From positions 48,847,452 through 48,911,451 of the forward strand of contig JAPTYO010000002.1 of assembly GCA_036873135.1 (NCBI GenBank): a DNA stretch of 64,000 bases, in the 5' to 3' direction. This DNA comes from Clarkia xantiana subsp. parviflora (Eukaryota > Streptophyta > Magnoliopsida > Myrtales > Onagraceae). A program made the translations under genes and the position numbers. Below, piece after piece: positions 53,182 through 64,000 of the stretch. Every line of letters begins with the position of its first letter. The stretch's first letter is position 1. The notes beneath the pieces are model-generated. The model did not search any database. It was given only the letters and a program-made list of their open reading frames with translations, and was not told the DNA's origin.

Positions 53182-55498
53182 ATGAGTAAGTCTTCTATCC
53201 CCGTCCCGCGAGTGACATTATGTTCAGATGTTGGTGACGAGCCGGGTATCAACACAGTTGAGTCTCTTAAGGATACAACGAGGAATGTGAGTTACTTCTT
53301 CAACTATATTGATGAAGATATGTTTGAGTTGTACGTGACTTGTTGTGGACTTGATCCTGCTTTAGAAGGTGTTCTTCCTTATGACGTGCTGCCCGACTCC
53401 GAAAAGGGGCAAGTTACTGTTCCTCCTAGTGACATGTCCGCAGTTTATACCTCACAGATTAAGGAACGCCTGCATTTTCCCTATTGTCCTGACTTGTCGC
53501 TATTACCGGATATCACCCTTAAGTCTATCTCCTGCTGGCCTCCGTGTATGGAGCTTCTTTCGGGTTTGTTTCACAGGCAATCTTGGCACTATTCTACCAT
53601 CCTTTTCTGATGCTTCTATCAACTGATGTGTCCAGACGCGACAGGGTTATGTGGAATGAAGATGTGTTGGCCAAACTTGCAAGATAAGGGTTTCAAGAAG
53701 CTTGGTCTTGGAGATGCCGAGTGGGATCACAAACAACGTCTAGCCGCCCCGGCTGATCGTTCTGGTTCTCATTGACGACATCATTACTTCTTGGTATGCG
53801 ATGTCTGGACTATTTGGGATGTTGAGAGTGTGGAGAAAGCTGATTCTGCTCCTATTTTCTCTAACCTTTCCTTGGAGGATAGGGAGGCGGTGAAGAGTAT
53901 TTTGCGATGTCAGCAAGAGCACCGCTATCGTTGTCTATTACGTGTTTCAGATCAGGATTTGATTGATGTCGGGATTCATATAATTCCTTCTGAAGATTTG
54001 GTATGTTGATAACTTTTATAACCTGTATTATGTTGCAATGTAGGTCGTATTGATGGAAAAAGCTCGTCTTTGCAGACAGCTAATGATCGTGATAACCCGT
54101 CAGTTGGGCGTCGTGCTCGTAATACTGCCCCCACTATTCCTGAAGGCTCCGGACATGAACATGGTAAAGGACCTAGAAGTAAGGCATCTTCCTGTATCTT
54201 CTCTTGACTTGTTGATTTTCTAAGTTTTGTTATACTCATGTTGTCTTTGTTCTTTTAGGTAACTCCGTACATGTGACTGAGCGCGTTGTTGCAGTGTCTG
54301 CCACTAGTGTTCTTCCCAAGAGATCTGTCGTAGGGGCGTGTCCCTCGAGTGATCCGAAGCGCTCTAAACCAAGTGCGGCTATTCCAGCTCCTTCTTGCGA
54401 TAAAGGGAAGAGAGTTGAGAGTCGCACGATGGCGCCTTCTGCCCCCCGGTCGAGGGACCGGCCCGAGGAGGAGCGTTCTTCCCGCCGAGGTATGTATTAT
54501 TTTCTTTGACATACTTCTTATACTTAGTATATTTTGCTGATGTCTTCTTCGTTTTATGTTGTCTCTATTGTAGTGTTGCCACGCATTAAGCGTGATGATT
54601 GATCCTGTCTGACGGGATTGATGTTTCCGGAGAAAACTGGTCGCCTTTCTCTACTTGTAGTCTTCATTTTCCGAAGGAGTCCAAAACTTAGCACTCCAGG
54701 AGTTGGTGTGCGGGTGCTTCAAAGATGTGTTCCTCCTGGTGATCATGATGTCAAACCATCTACTGATGAGGAGGCGCAAACATATGTTGAGAGCGGCTTA
54801 GCTGAATTTGCACCGGTAGATTTTGTTCTAACTTTTTTGCCTTCCTGCTGTAAGCGCATGCTTTGTTGTTGTTGTTGTTGATCATGATCGTCTTGTTTGT
54901 TGTACTTAGGCTATTTCAAGGATGATGAACATGTCTTCCTTTGTGTTGGAGCTTGTGAGCGAGAGGAGGGCTGATTAAGAAGAGCAATACAGTTTCTCGC
55001 GAGCTTGCACAGTCCGAGGAGGAAGTGCAGAATTTGAACTCCAAGGTTGCTGATATTGATACGCGCATTGCTACTCGTCGCGTCCATGTTGAACAAATTG
55101 AGGCCGAGATTGCTGCTATCAAGCAGCAAATTGCGGTGAACAACAGTGTTCATGATGTCGCGCTTGCTTCTGTTCGTGATGAGGCACATAGAGCGGGTGT
55201 TGAGAAGGGACTCACTGAATATCCTAGTACCCCTGCCTATTCTGCCGCCGTCCTTGCTGCTGCTAAAGAGGATCTTGCACCTTTGGTTGATGAGTTTGCC
55301 AAAGATTATATTGGCAGAGTACACGCGCTTGCCCCCGGATTTCCGTTCGACAAGTTAGGTCCTTATTCTTCTTTTGCTGTTAACCATGTTGCGGATTTGC
55401 AACGTAAGGCAGCTGAAGCGGCTTCTATTGCTTTGACCTTTGGATTTGATAATGCTGATGTTGAGCTTGGTTTTGATTTCCCGGACATGCTGTCTTAG
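53182..55498 (+). pseudogene. Antisense gene of the non-autonomous gypsy element (spliced, partly decayed)
   Basis: Opposite to gag. The first exon begins MSKSSIPVPRVTLCSDVGDE and includes KERLHFPYCPDLSLLPDITL, which recalls the plant 'putative gypsy type transposon' domain; the match is by eye only. The frame is then broken (stop at 53608-53610 and shifts). Likely introns are 54179-54258, 54490-54573 and 54816-54909, all GT-AG with T-rich ends. Later exons give GVGVRVLQRCVPP, then NMSSFVLELVSER, a coiled coil and APGFPFDKLGPYSSFAVNHV, ending at TAG 55496-55498. The last intron has the same place and phase as in the 12728-13829 gene. Function is unknown. Confidence 0.7.
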
Positions 55499-57375
55499 TC
55501 CTTTGGAGATGATGATATGTTTGAGGCTTTTGTCCAAACCTTTATTTGTGCGTTTTCTTTGTATGGTACTTCGTCCTTTGGACCTATTTTTCAATAATAA
55601 TAATCATATGATAACTTGTTAGTAATATTTCATACCTTGAGTTATCTATGCTGTCCATATGCTTTAGACTTGGAAGATAGGATAGATATCCTTAGATGAT
55701 GAACATGATGTTCGTAGTTGCGACTGTATGCCGCGCATTGTTGAGTGTTATGAGCACCCCTCTTGGTTAGATTCCAAGGCATGGCAAGATGCGTACACTA
55801 GGTACTTGTAGCGTTGTAAGTAGTAATGTACTTGGCGCGGGCACTTGGCACTGGCACTGGCACTTGACATGTAGCAGTGTCGTCTTGACGAAGTAAGACT
55901 TAAGTTTATTTCATCTCTTAGTTCCACTCTAAGGCGACGTTGTTGCAAGATACTTCTTGCTTATTTTGCTGTTTTGCGTTAAATGTTAAAGAGCAAGATA
56001 ACGTTATACAAGACTCGACTTGTAAGTTTGATGAGTTTTGTACAAGGTTTGCTTTAAAAAGCGTATAACATGAAGCTAGGGCTGAGCATGGGACGGATGG
56101 GCGGGCTTTTTCTAAAAAATGGCCCAAGCCCTAAAATTAGGGCCACTTAATGGCTGTCCCGAGCCCTATCCCGAGCCCTAGCTAGTAGGAAAAGGCCCTC
56201 CCGCCACGGGCCTACAGGGATTAGGGACAAATGGGACAAACCCAAATTCCCATCCAAGTTAAAAAAAAAAAAAAAAATCATACTCAATTTACTTAAACCA
56301 TAACTAAACACAGAACAACAACAAAGTTCACCACATACCACAAAGTTCACCATAAAACACCAAAATCACTCAAACATTTTGTCACTTGTAAGAACACCAA
56401 GTTGAACACATAACTTGGTTCTCCAAAATAGTTCACCAAAGACTCCAAAACTAAGTTTTACCAAGACTCTAACACAAAGTCACCAACAATTCTGACATAA
56501 CAAGTTATAAATGCAAATCCCAGATCAAATGGAATTTCAACCCGAGCCATCACTAAAGTTAACTTAACTAACTATACTTTATAGCTGATTAGTTAGCAAA
56601 AAGGGACGGGACGGGTCTTTTGGGACTTCGTAAAAAAGCCCTAGCCTTAGCCCTAGCCCTAGTTGAGAAGAAAAGTCCCGCCCATTAGGGCTTGGGTACA
56701 TTTTTGGGACGGACTTTTTGGGACGGGCTAGGGCGGGACGGGCGGGATTTTGAGCCTCTTGGGATATTTGCTCACCCCTACATGAAGCTATCCTTTTTCA
56801 GGCCTAAGTCTTCATGGTGTATGTACCCTTAAGAGAGTATGCATACTTTTAGTGTGTGGGCTTGTCGTCTATTAAGAGGATTTCCGCCACGGTGGGGTGA
56901 TTAGTCCCATAATGTATTTGCCGCATCCTGTTTTTATCCAGGGAATGGCTATGAACATGAGGATTTGCTCGGAGGATTTCACAACATGTCATTTTTTAGA
57001 AGTAAACATGGGGTTTGCCCTCTTGAAAAGGATGTCGCAACATGTTACTTTTGATAGATGTGAACATGGGTATTGTCCTTACGAGGAGGATATTGCACCA
57101 TGTCACTTTTTAGAATAGGTTTTGGTTTTCTTCCAAGACATTGCCTGTTGTTTTATTTCTTGATGTTAATCCATAGCAGAATGCATAATGTAGAGATGTA
57201 CCTACGAAAGTAGATTAACCATCATTAGATACTTGTTGTGTTTACAATAGTTTTGCAGGAAGGCGTCTATTGAATGCTTCTTCCAAAATATTTCTAATTA
57301 CAAAAGCATGATCTGCACTTATATTCCTAAAGGTGCACTGAAAAAGATAGATTAGAAGTGGAAAGTCTATCTCCC
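55499..57375. other. Interior of the gypsy element between antisense gene and gag module
   Basis: Apart from the hAT insert it is non-coding. 56930-57110 has three loosely repeated units of 60-70 bp around CATGTCAC/TTACTTTT and GAACATGGG. It resembles the minisatellite-rich spacers of the other gypsy elements. Confidence 0.45.
56077..56780. mobile_element. 704-bp non-autonomous hAT element
   Basis: Ends TAGGGCTGAGCATGGG and, inverted, TAGGGGTGAGCAAATA; 8-bp target duplication CATGAAGC at 56069-56076 and 56781-56788. Subterminal GGGACGGGCGGG/AGCCCTAGCC words repeat on both sides. No transposase. Confidence 0.93.
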
Positions 57376-60355
57376 TCAAATATATCTTGGCGGCTGACGG
57401 GCACTGTTGTTTGCAACATAGCTTCCCAAAGCTCCATGTGCAATGAATTCTTCGATCTCCATCCTCAAAGTCAAATAGCCATTGGTATTGTGCCCCCAAG
57501 TTTGGTGATATCGGCACCAATCTTCAATATCCCTGCCTAAGAAGGCGGTCTCCGGCTCAAGTGGTCTTGGAAGCTTGTTTTCCAGAAGCTTGATGTATAT
57601 CTCTTCCACCTCCGTGTTTAAGGGAGTGAAGATGTTAGCGTACTCCATACTTGAGCCTTCTGATTTCCTTGAAGTTTGAGCTTCCATACTTGCGTTGAGA
57701 GGTGTGCCCCATCTCAATTCATGTTCACAAGAGATCGCAATCTCCATCTTGTCCTTTAGGCATGCCATTGTCTTAGTTGTACGCCATCCAAATACCCTTC
57801 CGAATAGCAAAAATGTTGGCGCATTCATGTTCAGGTAAAATGCGTTGATGGCGTCCTTCTTGATTGCTCTTAATGCAGTTGCATTTTGAGCGAACCTCCG
57901 GAAGTAGGTCATGATGGATTCTCCTTATTCTTGTTTGACATCTAGCACACTCTGCTTAGGCGAATAAAGTATCCTGTCAAGCTCAGACCTTGGCGATAAC
58001 TTTTCCTTCTTCCTCTTATCATCATCGTTTGAGGCGAACATCTTTCTTTTTGCACCAACTTCAATCATGGCAACTGATACTTGTTTCATTTTCCTCAGGG
58101 CATTGACGTAGCACTTTCGTGCTGCTGTCTGATCACCTAGCACCTCTCTGATCCCATGAGGAGTTAGGAACTTCATTTTCTGATGAGCTGTAGATGGCAC
58201 AATGTCATGTGGGTTGATCGTTGTTCTTCCTAGGATGCCGTTATATGCCCCCAGGTTATTTACCACTACAAATGTGACGTCTATATGCAGTTCCTTCCAA
58301 CCTTCTCCAAGGATAACTGGAAGTGTGATCATGCCCAATGGGTAGGTTGCAGCTCCTGCGAAGCTAACCAGCGGAAACGTGCTCGGCGAGAGATCGGCTT
58401 CCGTTTTTCCCATCTTCTTGAGCACTTCTATATGCACTAAATCCGCAGCACTCCCACCGTCTACCAATATCCTTTGCACGTCGTATCCATTGATGTCCAT
58501 TGTTATGACCAAAGCATCATCGTGAGGATACACTATGTGTTTCTTGTCGGCATTTGAGAACGGGATGACTATGTCTTCCTTCTCTGGTTGTCGCCTCTTC
58601 CCGTACTTGGGCAGAACTTGTAGCTGCGAGGCATAGACATCTCGGGCATTAGAAGTGCTACCTCATGCCGCTGCCCCACCATGGATTACGTTGATGACAC
58701 CACGCTTTGGCGGTGGTGGGTTCTCATTCATCTTCTCCTTTCCCTTGTTCCCCTTTTTGGATGGCTCTGCATGGTTCTTCTTTTGGCGCTTGTCGCCTTG
58801 ATCTACATATTGCTTGAGCTCTCCTTTAAGGATGAAGTTGTTTATACGAAATTGTAAGCTGACACAGCTGTTCGTTTCATGGCCATAGACTTCATGGTTT
58901 TCACACCATTTATCTCCCTGCTTTCCCAGTGGCCCTTTTCGGAAGTTTGCTGGCTCCCTCCACATGTTATCTTCCTTCATCTTCTTCAAGATTACTGAAA
59001 GTGGTGCATTCAAAGGAACGCATTCTGCCAAGTTCACGTCTTTTGGTCTTTGGAATTCTGGCTGATATGGCCTCGGCTGAAATTGTCTTGCTTGTTGCGG
59101 GCCTTGTTGGATTTTTGCTTGCTTCTCCTTAGCGCGAGCTACACTAACTTTCGCCTTATGCTGTTCTCTGAATCTGTCTAGATCCACGAATTCTTTTACC
59201 CTTCCGCCAATTCTTCAAGTGTTTCAGCTGGGCGCTTTGACATCTTTTCAGCCAGGGCATATTCTGTTCGACCTAAATTTTGCAATGAAGGCGCGCACAA
59301 TTTCTCCTTCGGTGATGTTTCCCTGAATGTCTAAGATGTTTTGGTTGAAACAGATGTAATAATCTGCTAATGACTCGTCGTTTTGCTGTGTCACCTCATT
59401 CAACGCATTTGGCCCTTTAAGGATTGTGCGTTCTCCCATGTATCTTTGAATGAACTTTGCCTTCAGGTATGCCCATGACGTAACGCTTCCACATGGTAGC
59501 GAAAAAAACCAATGTGCGGCATTTCCAACGAGAGTATTAGAAAATGTCATGGCAACATGATGTGGGTTGTTAGTTCGTCCCAGCAGAGAAGCTTCATGTT
59601 GTTGCACATGCTCGATTGGATCTCCTTTTCCTCTATATTTTTCTCCACCGATTCTGTACTGGGCATCTAGAACGTGACTGTGTACTAGTTCATCAGAGAA
59701 TGGATGTGATGAATTCTCTTCAAGGGCATGCATTCCCTTCATCTTTGACTGCTTCATCTTTCTCTCAATCATTTCTTCTAAGGCCTTAGTCGTAAGTCCC
59801 GTGATTGGGATGTCATTTTCGTATGCGGGCTTCCTCCACCCATCGTTGCATTTGTCAGCATGGCTTGCTGTCTTGAAGCTATCTTCCTTGTGTAGGCGTT
59901 GTGAATTGCTCACAGGAGGTTGCTTCCATCTTACTCCTTGTTGTTGCTTCACGCCAACACTTGGGGTGTACGAACGTGCTGGCTCCTGCCTGGCCTGTCG
60001 GTGGGTACCTTCAGAGTCTCCCACTCCTTCTGGATGCTGCGGCTTTTGATGGTTGGCATCATGCGACGCCTCCCTAGCTGGTGCAGCTTGTTCGTTAGCA
60101 TGCGGGGTGGTGGCGGAGGTGCGGCATATCCTTGACTCCTTAAAATCTCCCTGAGAGCAAGGAGTTCTTCAAGTGCTGCCACCATCGCCGGTGTGACTGG
60201 AGGCGTGTTGCTTGCATTCCTTGGTTGTTGCTGTACTTCCTCAGCTGGCATCCCAGATGGAATTCCTTATTCATCCTCGTCCTTTGCTCTTGCGCAGGGG
60301 CATTGTTCTGATCTTCCGGCCCGTATTGTGCAGGAGGGACATTTGTGGATGGCAT
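57376..60355 (-). pseudogene. Gag, protease and second gag-like module, decayed
   Basis: Same order as the left-edge polyprotein. The N-terminus (MPSTNVPPAQYGPEDQNN) shifts frame near 60200 and again near 60000. The gag core (60024-59248) has HPFSDELVHSH, HWFFSLPCGSVTSW and ESLADYYICFNQN. After another break comes the knuckle region 59187-58663 (WCENHEVYGHETNSC). The protease 58533-57925 has VDGGSAADLVHIEVLKK. After a TAA, 57912-57376 has ESIMTYFRRFAQNATALR, EIAISCEHELRWG and a second knuckle-like WCRYHQTWGHNTNG. Several stops and shifts make it non-functional. No RT follows; the strand then changes to the antisense gene. Confidence 0.88.
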
Positions 60356-60359
60356 GGAT

Positions 60360-61331
60360 CTATGCAGTCAAAGACGAGTTTCTACGTAGATACGGAAAGT
60401 GGTAGGTAGAGTCGAGTCGTAGAGTCGGATCGTAGAAACGTAAGTTTCTATCAATGTTATAAAATAACATTATAAATGAAAAGTATGAATGTACATATAT
60501 GTAATTATGTAAAAGAAATTCATAAAACTAGTAATAGAGTCATTAGTACTCGATACTCGATAACATATTTGAAATTAAAGATCGTAGTCCATAATCCAAA
60601 CATAGTTATATCATATCATATGATGAACATAATCATCTTAATAGCTTCGAAGTCCTCAAAATAGCACATTCTTTCATATTTTCAATAAATTCACGATCAA
60701 AGCATCATAGATCGTAGGAACTAAAGACCAACAAAATATGAACAGGTGTGTATGGCTTCTAAGTATTTTAGGATTTCTGCGGAAATGTTTGGGATTCCGA
60801 AAATGGAATCACACCAACCTCCGAATGTGAGTGGCTCTATTAATGTCCAAGAAGTTGATGTTATTTACTCACCTGCCACTCAGACTATTTTCGGAGGGTT
60901 TAGGGATTCCGATGTCGGAATCCCTATCACCGCTCTTGAAGAAAAAAATGAGTAGAGATAGAATTTAGAAACATGGTGGGTGGAATGCTGTCGTGTGTGG
61001 AATTCTACTGTAGAAGACCAAGAGTCTTCTCATTTTTTGGGTGGGGGTTTTGTTGGGCAAAATTAAGTTCTCTAGTTGGGCCAAAATAACAAAAATTAGA
61101 CCAAGCCTAGTTAATTTCTTTTGTACAATTTTATTTAGCAAATCTGGACAGCTTTATTAGAAACGTCAAAAGCGGATAAAAACTCCGTTTTTAAACGTTT
61201 GTACGACTTTAAGTCGCGAGTTTACCCATTTCTACCATGGTGGCGACTTAGTCACGTTTTAACTCGATTTTTTAGGTAGATACGTAGAAACGTGCGTTTT
61301 TAAGACTTAAAGACGCGTTTTTGACTACATA
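60360..61331. mobile_element. 972-bp Mutator-like element in the gag start region
   Basis: GGCATGGAT flanks it on both sides (60351-60359 and 61332-61340), a 9-bp target duplication. The ends CTATGCAGTCAAAGACG and, inverted, TATGTAGTCAAAAACG are similar, and GTTTCTACGTA words recur near both. No transposase. Its insertion separates the gag 5' region from the PBS. Confidence 0.8.
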
Positions 61332-61470
61332 GGCATGGATGAAGCCGTAGATTCTGTATCCGGAATATGAGAAGGTCGTGGTTGGCTTCTCGTTGGTTTC
61401 ACCTTGCTTACACCCGCCTTCTTTGGTCGTCTTCCTATCATGGCTTGCGGTACGGCACGACTTTTTGTTC

Positions 61471-61490
61471 GAATCACTCAGACGGCGCCA
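61471..61490 (-). other. Primer-binding site of the non-autonomous gypsy element
   Basis: Minus strand TGGCGCCGTCTGAGTGATTC, two bases from the LTR end ACATAACA. Confidence 0.75.
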
Positions 61491-61492
61491 AA

Positions 61493-62080
61493 TGTTATGT
61501 CCGCTTCCACTTGGGTAGCTTCGGGCTTCTTTTCTACGAATGGGCTCTGGATGTGGGCACGGGATCGGGTATCTCTCTGTATGCCGCGATCCTTGAAACA
61601 CGATCCTCGAACTAATCTTCAACTTCCCGACCTTGATTTCTCGAACTCCGGGTCCTGCACGAGGGGCAGTAACCAGTGTGGGAGAGGGGGGCAATGCTGG
61701 TTGGGCCCTCTCCGACGCTCAAGTCAAAATCTTTAGAGAGAGAAAGCCTTTTAGAGAGAAGTCAGAGCATCCAATTTCCAAAAATGAGGGAGTCCATTCA
61801 AATGGGAGACCTAGGCCCCTATTTATAGGGAACCTAAGGATCATGCCCAGTTTTGGACGGCTTGATGTCGGTATGAAGGAAAACGTATACCGTCATCAAG
61901 GTGGACTATGCGTGCACCGACTTCTCGCACTTGGAAAAATTATCGGGATGAGCGCGCGGAGAACATCGGTAATCCGGACCTACCCATTGTTTAGCAATCC
62001 GGAAGTCCTCCGGTCCGGGTACTGCGCGTATTCCGGACCGTTTTAGACTTGGGTGTCCGCGGAAGAGTTCTTTTACGGGT
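61493..62080 (-). repeat. 5' LTR of the non-autonomous gypsy element, outer end missing
   Basis: Matches 50214-50893 closely from TGTTATGTC to TTTTACGGGT but lacks the last ~60 bp, ending directly at the copia LTR half. It also lacks about 20 bp of the inverted AATCCGGA block near 61985. Confidence 0.86.
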
Positions 62081-62303
62081 GCCAAGAATCGATCAGAGGT
62101 TTTTCTATGGAGCTAATACCGCGTAGGGCTTCCTTAACAAGAACCTCTACGGGTTCCGTCCGGTGGATCGTGAACTCCATCAGCAAGATCCTTGGGACTA
62201 CGGAAAAGGTTTAAGGTATGTGCACATCTTCCGTTGCGCAATTATGATTAGAAGCATGTACCTGTGTTTATGTTTCCGTAGTAATCTGCCCCGTAATCCA
62301 ACA
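62081..62303 (+). repeat. 3' half of the split copia LTR
   Basis: GCCAAGAATCGATCAGAGG through CCCCGTAATCCAACA. It matches the end of the inverted LTR 49533-50080 in order and is followed by a copia PBS. Confidence 0.75.
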
Positions 62304-62304
62304 G

Positions 62305-62317
62305 TGGTATCAGAGCC
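62305..62317 (+). other. Copia primer-binding site (initiator tRNA-Met)
   Basis: TGGTATCAGAGCC, one base after the LTR end AACA. Confidence 0.95.
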
Positions 62318-62707
62318 TGTGTTAGAAGTTCTTGATTTTGATAAATTGGTGTTCTTGATTTTTCACATATGTTGGCCGAAATTTTTTAAAGTAAAAATTT
62401 CCAATTTTTTTATAATTGTTAGTGCCGAAATTTTCATGATGTTCTTAGTAAAAATTTGATGTTCATGATATTCAAGAAAAAGAGGATCTTATTAAAATTT
62501 TATTTTGAAATTTGACCACTTATCTCCAATTATGTGTTTCGGCCGAACCCTAGGTGAATTAACAAGGTAATTTTTTTAATTTCTTAGGCCCCAAGAAAGC
62601 AAGTTTCGGCCGAATGTACTAGCAATATTGTTTACCATATTTTAGTTTTTATTAAAGGTGACAATATATCTATAATTGGAAATATATGGATAGGTTGACA
62701 TATATAG

Positions 62708-62749
<42 letters not shown>

Positions 62750-62868
62750 CTATCAATATATCTAGTTAATTTATAGGGATAAATATATTGTTGATAGATT
62801 TAGCTACCTGAAAGATTAAGAAAATATATTGTCATATATTTATTTCCCTATTAAAGACATTGACAATA

Positions 62869-62957
<89 letters not shown>

Positions 62958-63252
62958 CCGAAATTTATATATACATGTATATATTGTTGATTGATTTTGT
63001 CTTAAAGATAGAATCTTGGCAATAAATATGTATATATTTATTATGTGCCAAATTATATATATATATATATACAATATTGGAAATTATTTTACATGATTAA
63101 TATTTCTTGGAGGCTAAGTTAAGTTTTTAGTGGACTTTAAAACCCTACTTAGCGCACAAGATTATTTCGGCCCAACCCTATGGGTTTAATGAGCCAGTCC
63201 AATTTGCAAAACTGGGTCAGTACGCTTCTATGAACCTCGCAATCTGGATGGT
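62318..63252 (+). repeat. Copia leader with microsatellites
   Basis: Untranslated leader containing (TA)n at about 62708-62748, (TA)n(TG)n at 62875-62956 and (TA)n near 63054-63072. GCCGAAATTT/TTCGGCCGAA words recur. The short frames here are only repeat read-through. Confidence 0.7.
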
Positions 63253-63858
63253 ATGGATTATGATGCATGGAGTGAACATGTAAGGGAACTTCTCATGGCT
63301 GAAAATACAAATGAATGTATTGGTGCTGAAATGGGAAGAAGGACATTGGTGGATGAGTATGGCAATCTTAAAACTCGTCAAGGGATTAGAGGCCTTGATG
63401 ATCAGAGAGCTTGTAAGGTGATATTGGCAGCCTTAGACAAAGAGGTTGCAGAGGACTTCAAACTCAACTACAATGCTCTTCAGCTTTGGGGTGCCCTCAG
63501 ACTCCACTTCGGAAGAGGGAGGGCAGCCGAAGCTAGAAAAGTTTTGTTAGAATATGTTGCCCTACTTTCCCAAGATGCTGGAGTAAAACCCGCGTCGGAT
63601 CTTCAGGATGAAAGATCCACTTGGAGAAAAGTACTCAATATAGCACTGAGATACCCGCTATCATGGTTAGCTGACGACAAAGGATTAGGTTACTTGATCG
63701 AATCGATTAGGCTTACCATGGTCCTATTCGCCGAAAGCAACCAAAAGAAGCCGGAAGGTTCCGTTGTGCATAACCGCAAGAGATCGAGGGAATCAACAGA
63801 GGGAACAGGATCAAATCGGTCCACTAATGAGATCTGGTGTACAAACACTGTTGATTAG
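63253..63858 (+). CDS. Probable copia gag-like protein, 5' part of an element leaving the window
   Basis: 201 codons starting MDYDAWSEHVRELLMAENTN, followed by ACKVILAALDKEVAEDFKLN and ALQLWGALRLHFGRGRAAEA. The pattern 'Asp-W...L...A...W..L...' resembles UBN2-type copia gag, and the PBS 940 bp upstream supports this. The stop TAG at 63856-63858 is followed by GTACGCC and, 90 bp on, by TTTCTTTCAG, so the frame might continue after splicing. No zinc knuckle is visible. The identity is likely but not certain. Confidence 0.5.
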   Translation: MDYDAWSEHVRELLMAENTNECIGAEMGRRTLVDEYGNLKTRQGIRGLDDQRACKVILAALDKEVAEDFKLNYNALQLWGALRLHFGRGRAAEARKVLLEYVALLSQDAGVKPASDLQDERSTWRKVLNIALRYPLSWLADDKGLGYLIESIRLTMVLFAESNQKKPEGSVVHNRKRSRESTEGTGSNRSTNEIWCTNTVD

Positions 63859-64000
63859 TTCCCTAAACAGGTACGCCTCGTTTGCCACATATATAAAGGC
63901 GTTAACGTTTTATATGACTAATGTCACTTGATGAAATTCACTTGTGAATATTTCTTTCAGGATCGTTGGTCGAGATGGCAGCAGTTCTCTTTGTAGTTTT

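Larger units (their letters stand above)
50214..62080 (-). mobile_element. Non-autonomous Ty3/gypsy element: gag and protease only, plus antisense gene
   Basis: 3' LTR 50214-50893 and 5' LTR 61493-62080 (outer end lost) share order and sequence with the left-edge LTR. PBS is next to 61493 and PPT next to 50893. The interior holds gag, zinc knuckle, protease and second gag-like module (60355-57376, -) and an antisense gene (53182-55498, +). No RT, RNase H or integrase motif is found anywhere inside. A hAT element (56077-56780) and a Mutator-like element (60360-61331) have inserted. Confidence 0.85.

Noticed and set aside
52355..53185. 276-codon repetitive frame as a repeat protein
   Set aside because: The residues are a direct read-out of the 66-bp repeat; frame persistence follows from 66 being a multiple of three.
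54001..54043. 43-bp GT-AG segment as an additional intron of the antisense gene
   Set aside because: Shorter than typical plant introns and not supported by the other copy.
62832..63074. 80-codon minus-strand frame
   Set aside because: Encoded by TA and TG microsatellites (Tyr-Ile and His-Thr repeats).

Overview
This is nuclear DNA of a flowering plant, most likely a eudicot. The evidence is an intron-containing class II KNOX gene, a spliced cytosolic 40S ribosomal protein S11 gene with telo-box promoter motifs, and deeply nested plant transposons (Ty3/gypsy of Tat type, Ty1/copia, L1-type LINE, Helitron, Mutator-like, hAT). Only two host genes are convincing, KNAT3-like (+, 18790-20877) and RPS11 (-, 21208-22426). 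They converge, with about 330 bp between their coding ends. Almost everything else is mobile DNA.

Layout. 1-2680 (-) is an intact, edge-truncated gag-protease frame of a Ty3/gypsy element, with primer-binding site and 5' LTR (2732-3519). 3520-5150 holds an older LTR piece and two MITE-like inverted repeats. 5280-15602 (+) is an LTR-bounded Tat-like Ty3/gypsy element with a 5-bp target duplication. It has lost gag, keeps protease, RT and two RNase H domains, and has an integrase split by about 150 bp of mitochondrial nad5. Downstream lie minisatellite arrays and an antisense spliced gene. A 714-bp tandem duplication spans its 5' LTR. 15603-18789 is the KNOX upstream region with a 532-bp foldback MITE and two short uORFs. 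24035-30294 (-) is a Ty1/copia element with non-canonical TATA...TATA termini, interrupted by a 691-bp hAT element. 30601-33590 is the 3' end of a third gypsy element, followed by a LINE ORF1 remnant (33600-35190).

35418-47497 is a Mutator-type element (9-bp target duplication, inverted ends) that has taken up a nest of same-family Helitrons. I can separate four by CTAG-hairpin ends. One carries fragments of an A20 zinc-finger gene, a receptor-like kinase and a MAP kinase. 49251-62303 is a copia LTR split by a 12.5-kb block containing an inverted relative of that LTR and a gypsy element (50214-62080, -). That gypsy element has gag and protease remnants but no RT, RNase H or integrase, and carries an antisense gene on + (53182-55498). 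62305-64000 is the start of a + strand copia element with a gag-like frame.

How the parts relate. The two non-autonomous gypsy types are complementary: one keeps gag and protease, the other protease through integrase. Both classes carry, between the coding region and the 3' LTR, an antisense gene whose 3' exons match and whose last intron sits at the same codon and phase. Three 3' ends share a stem-loop beside the polypurine tract. These recurrent features, and the second gag-like module fused after the protease, are the most interesting signals here.
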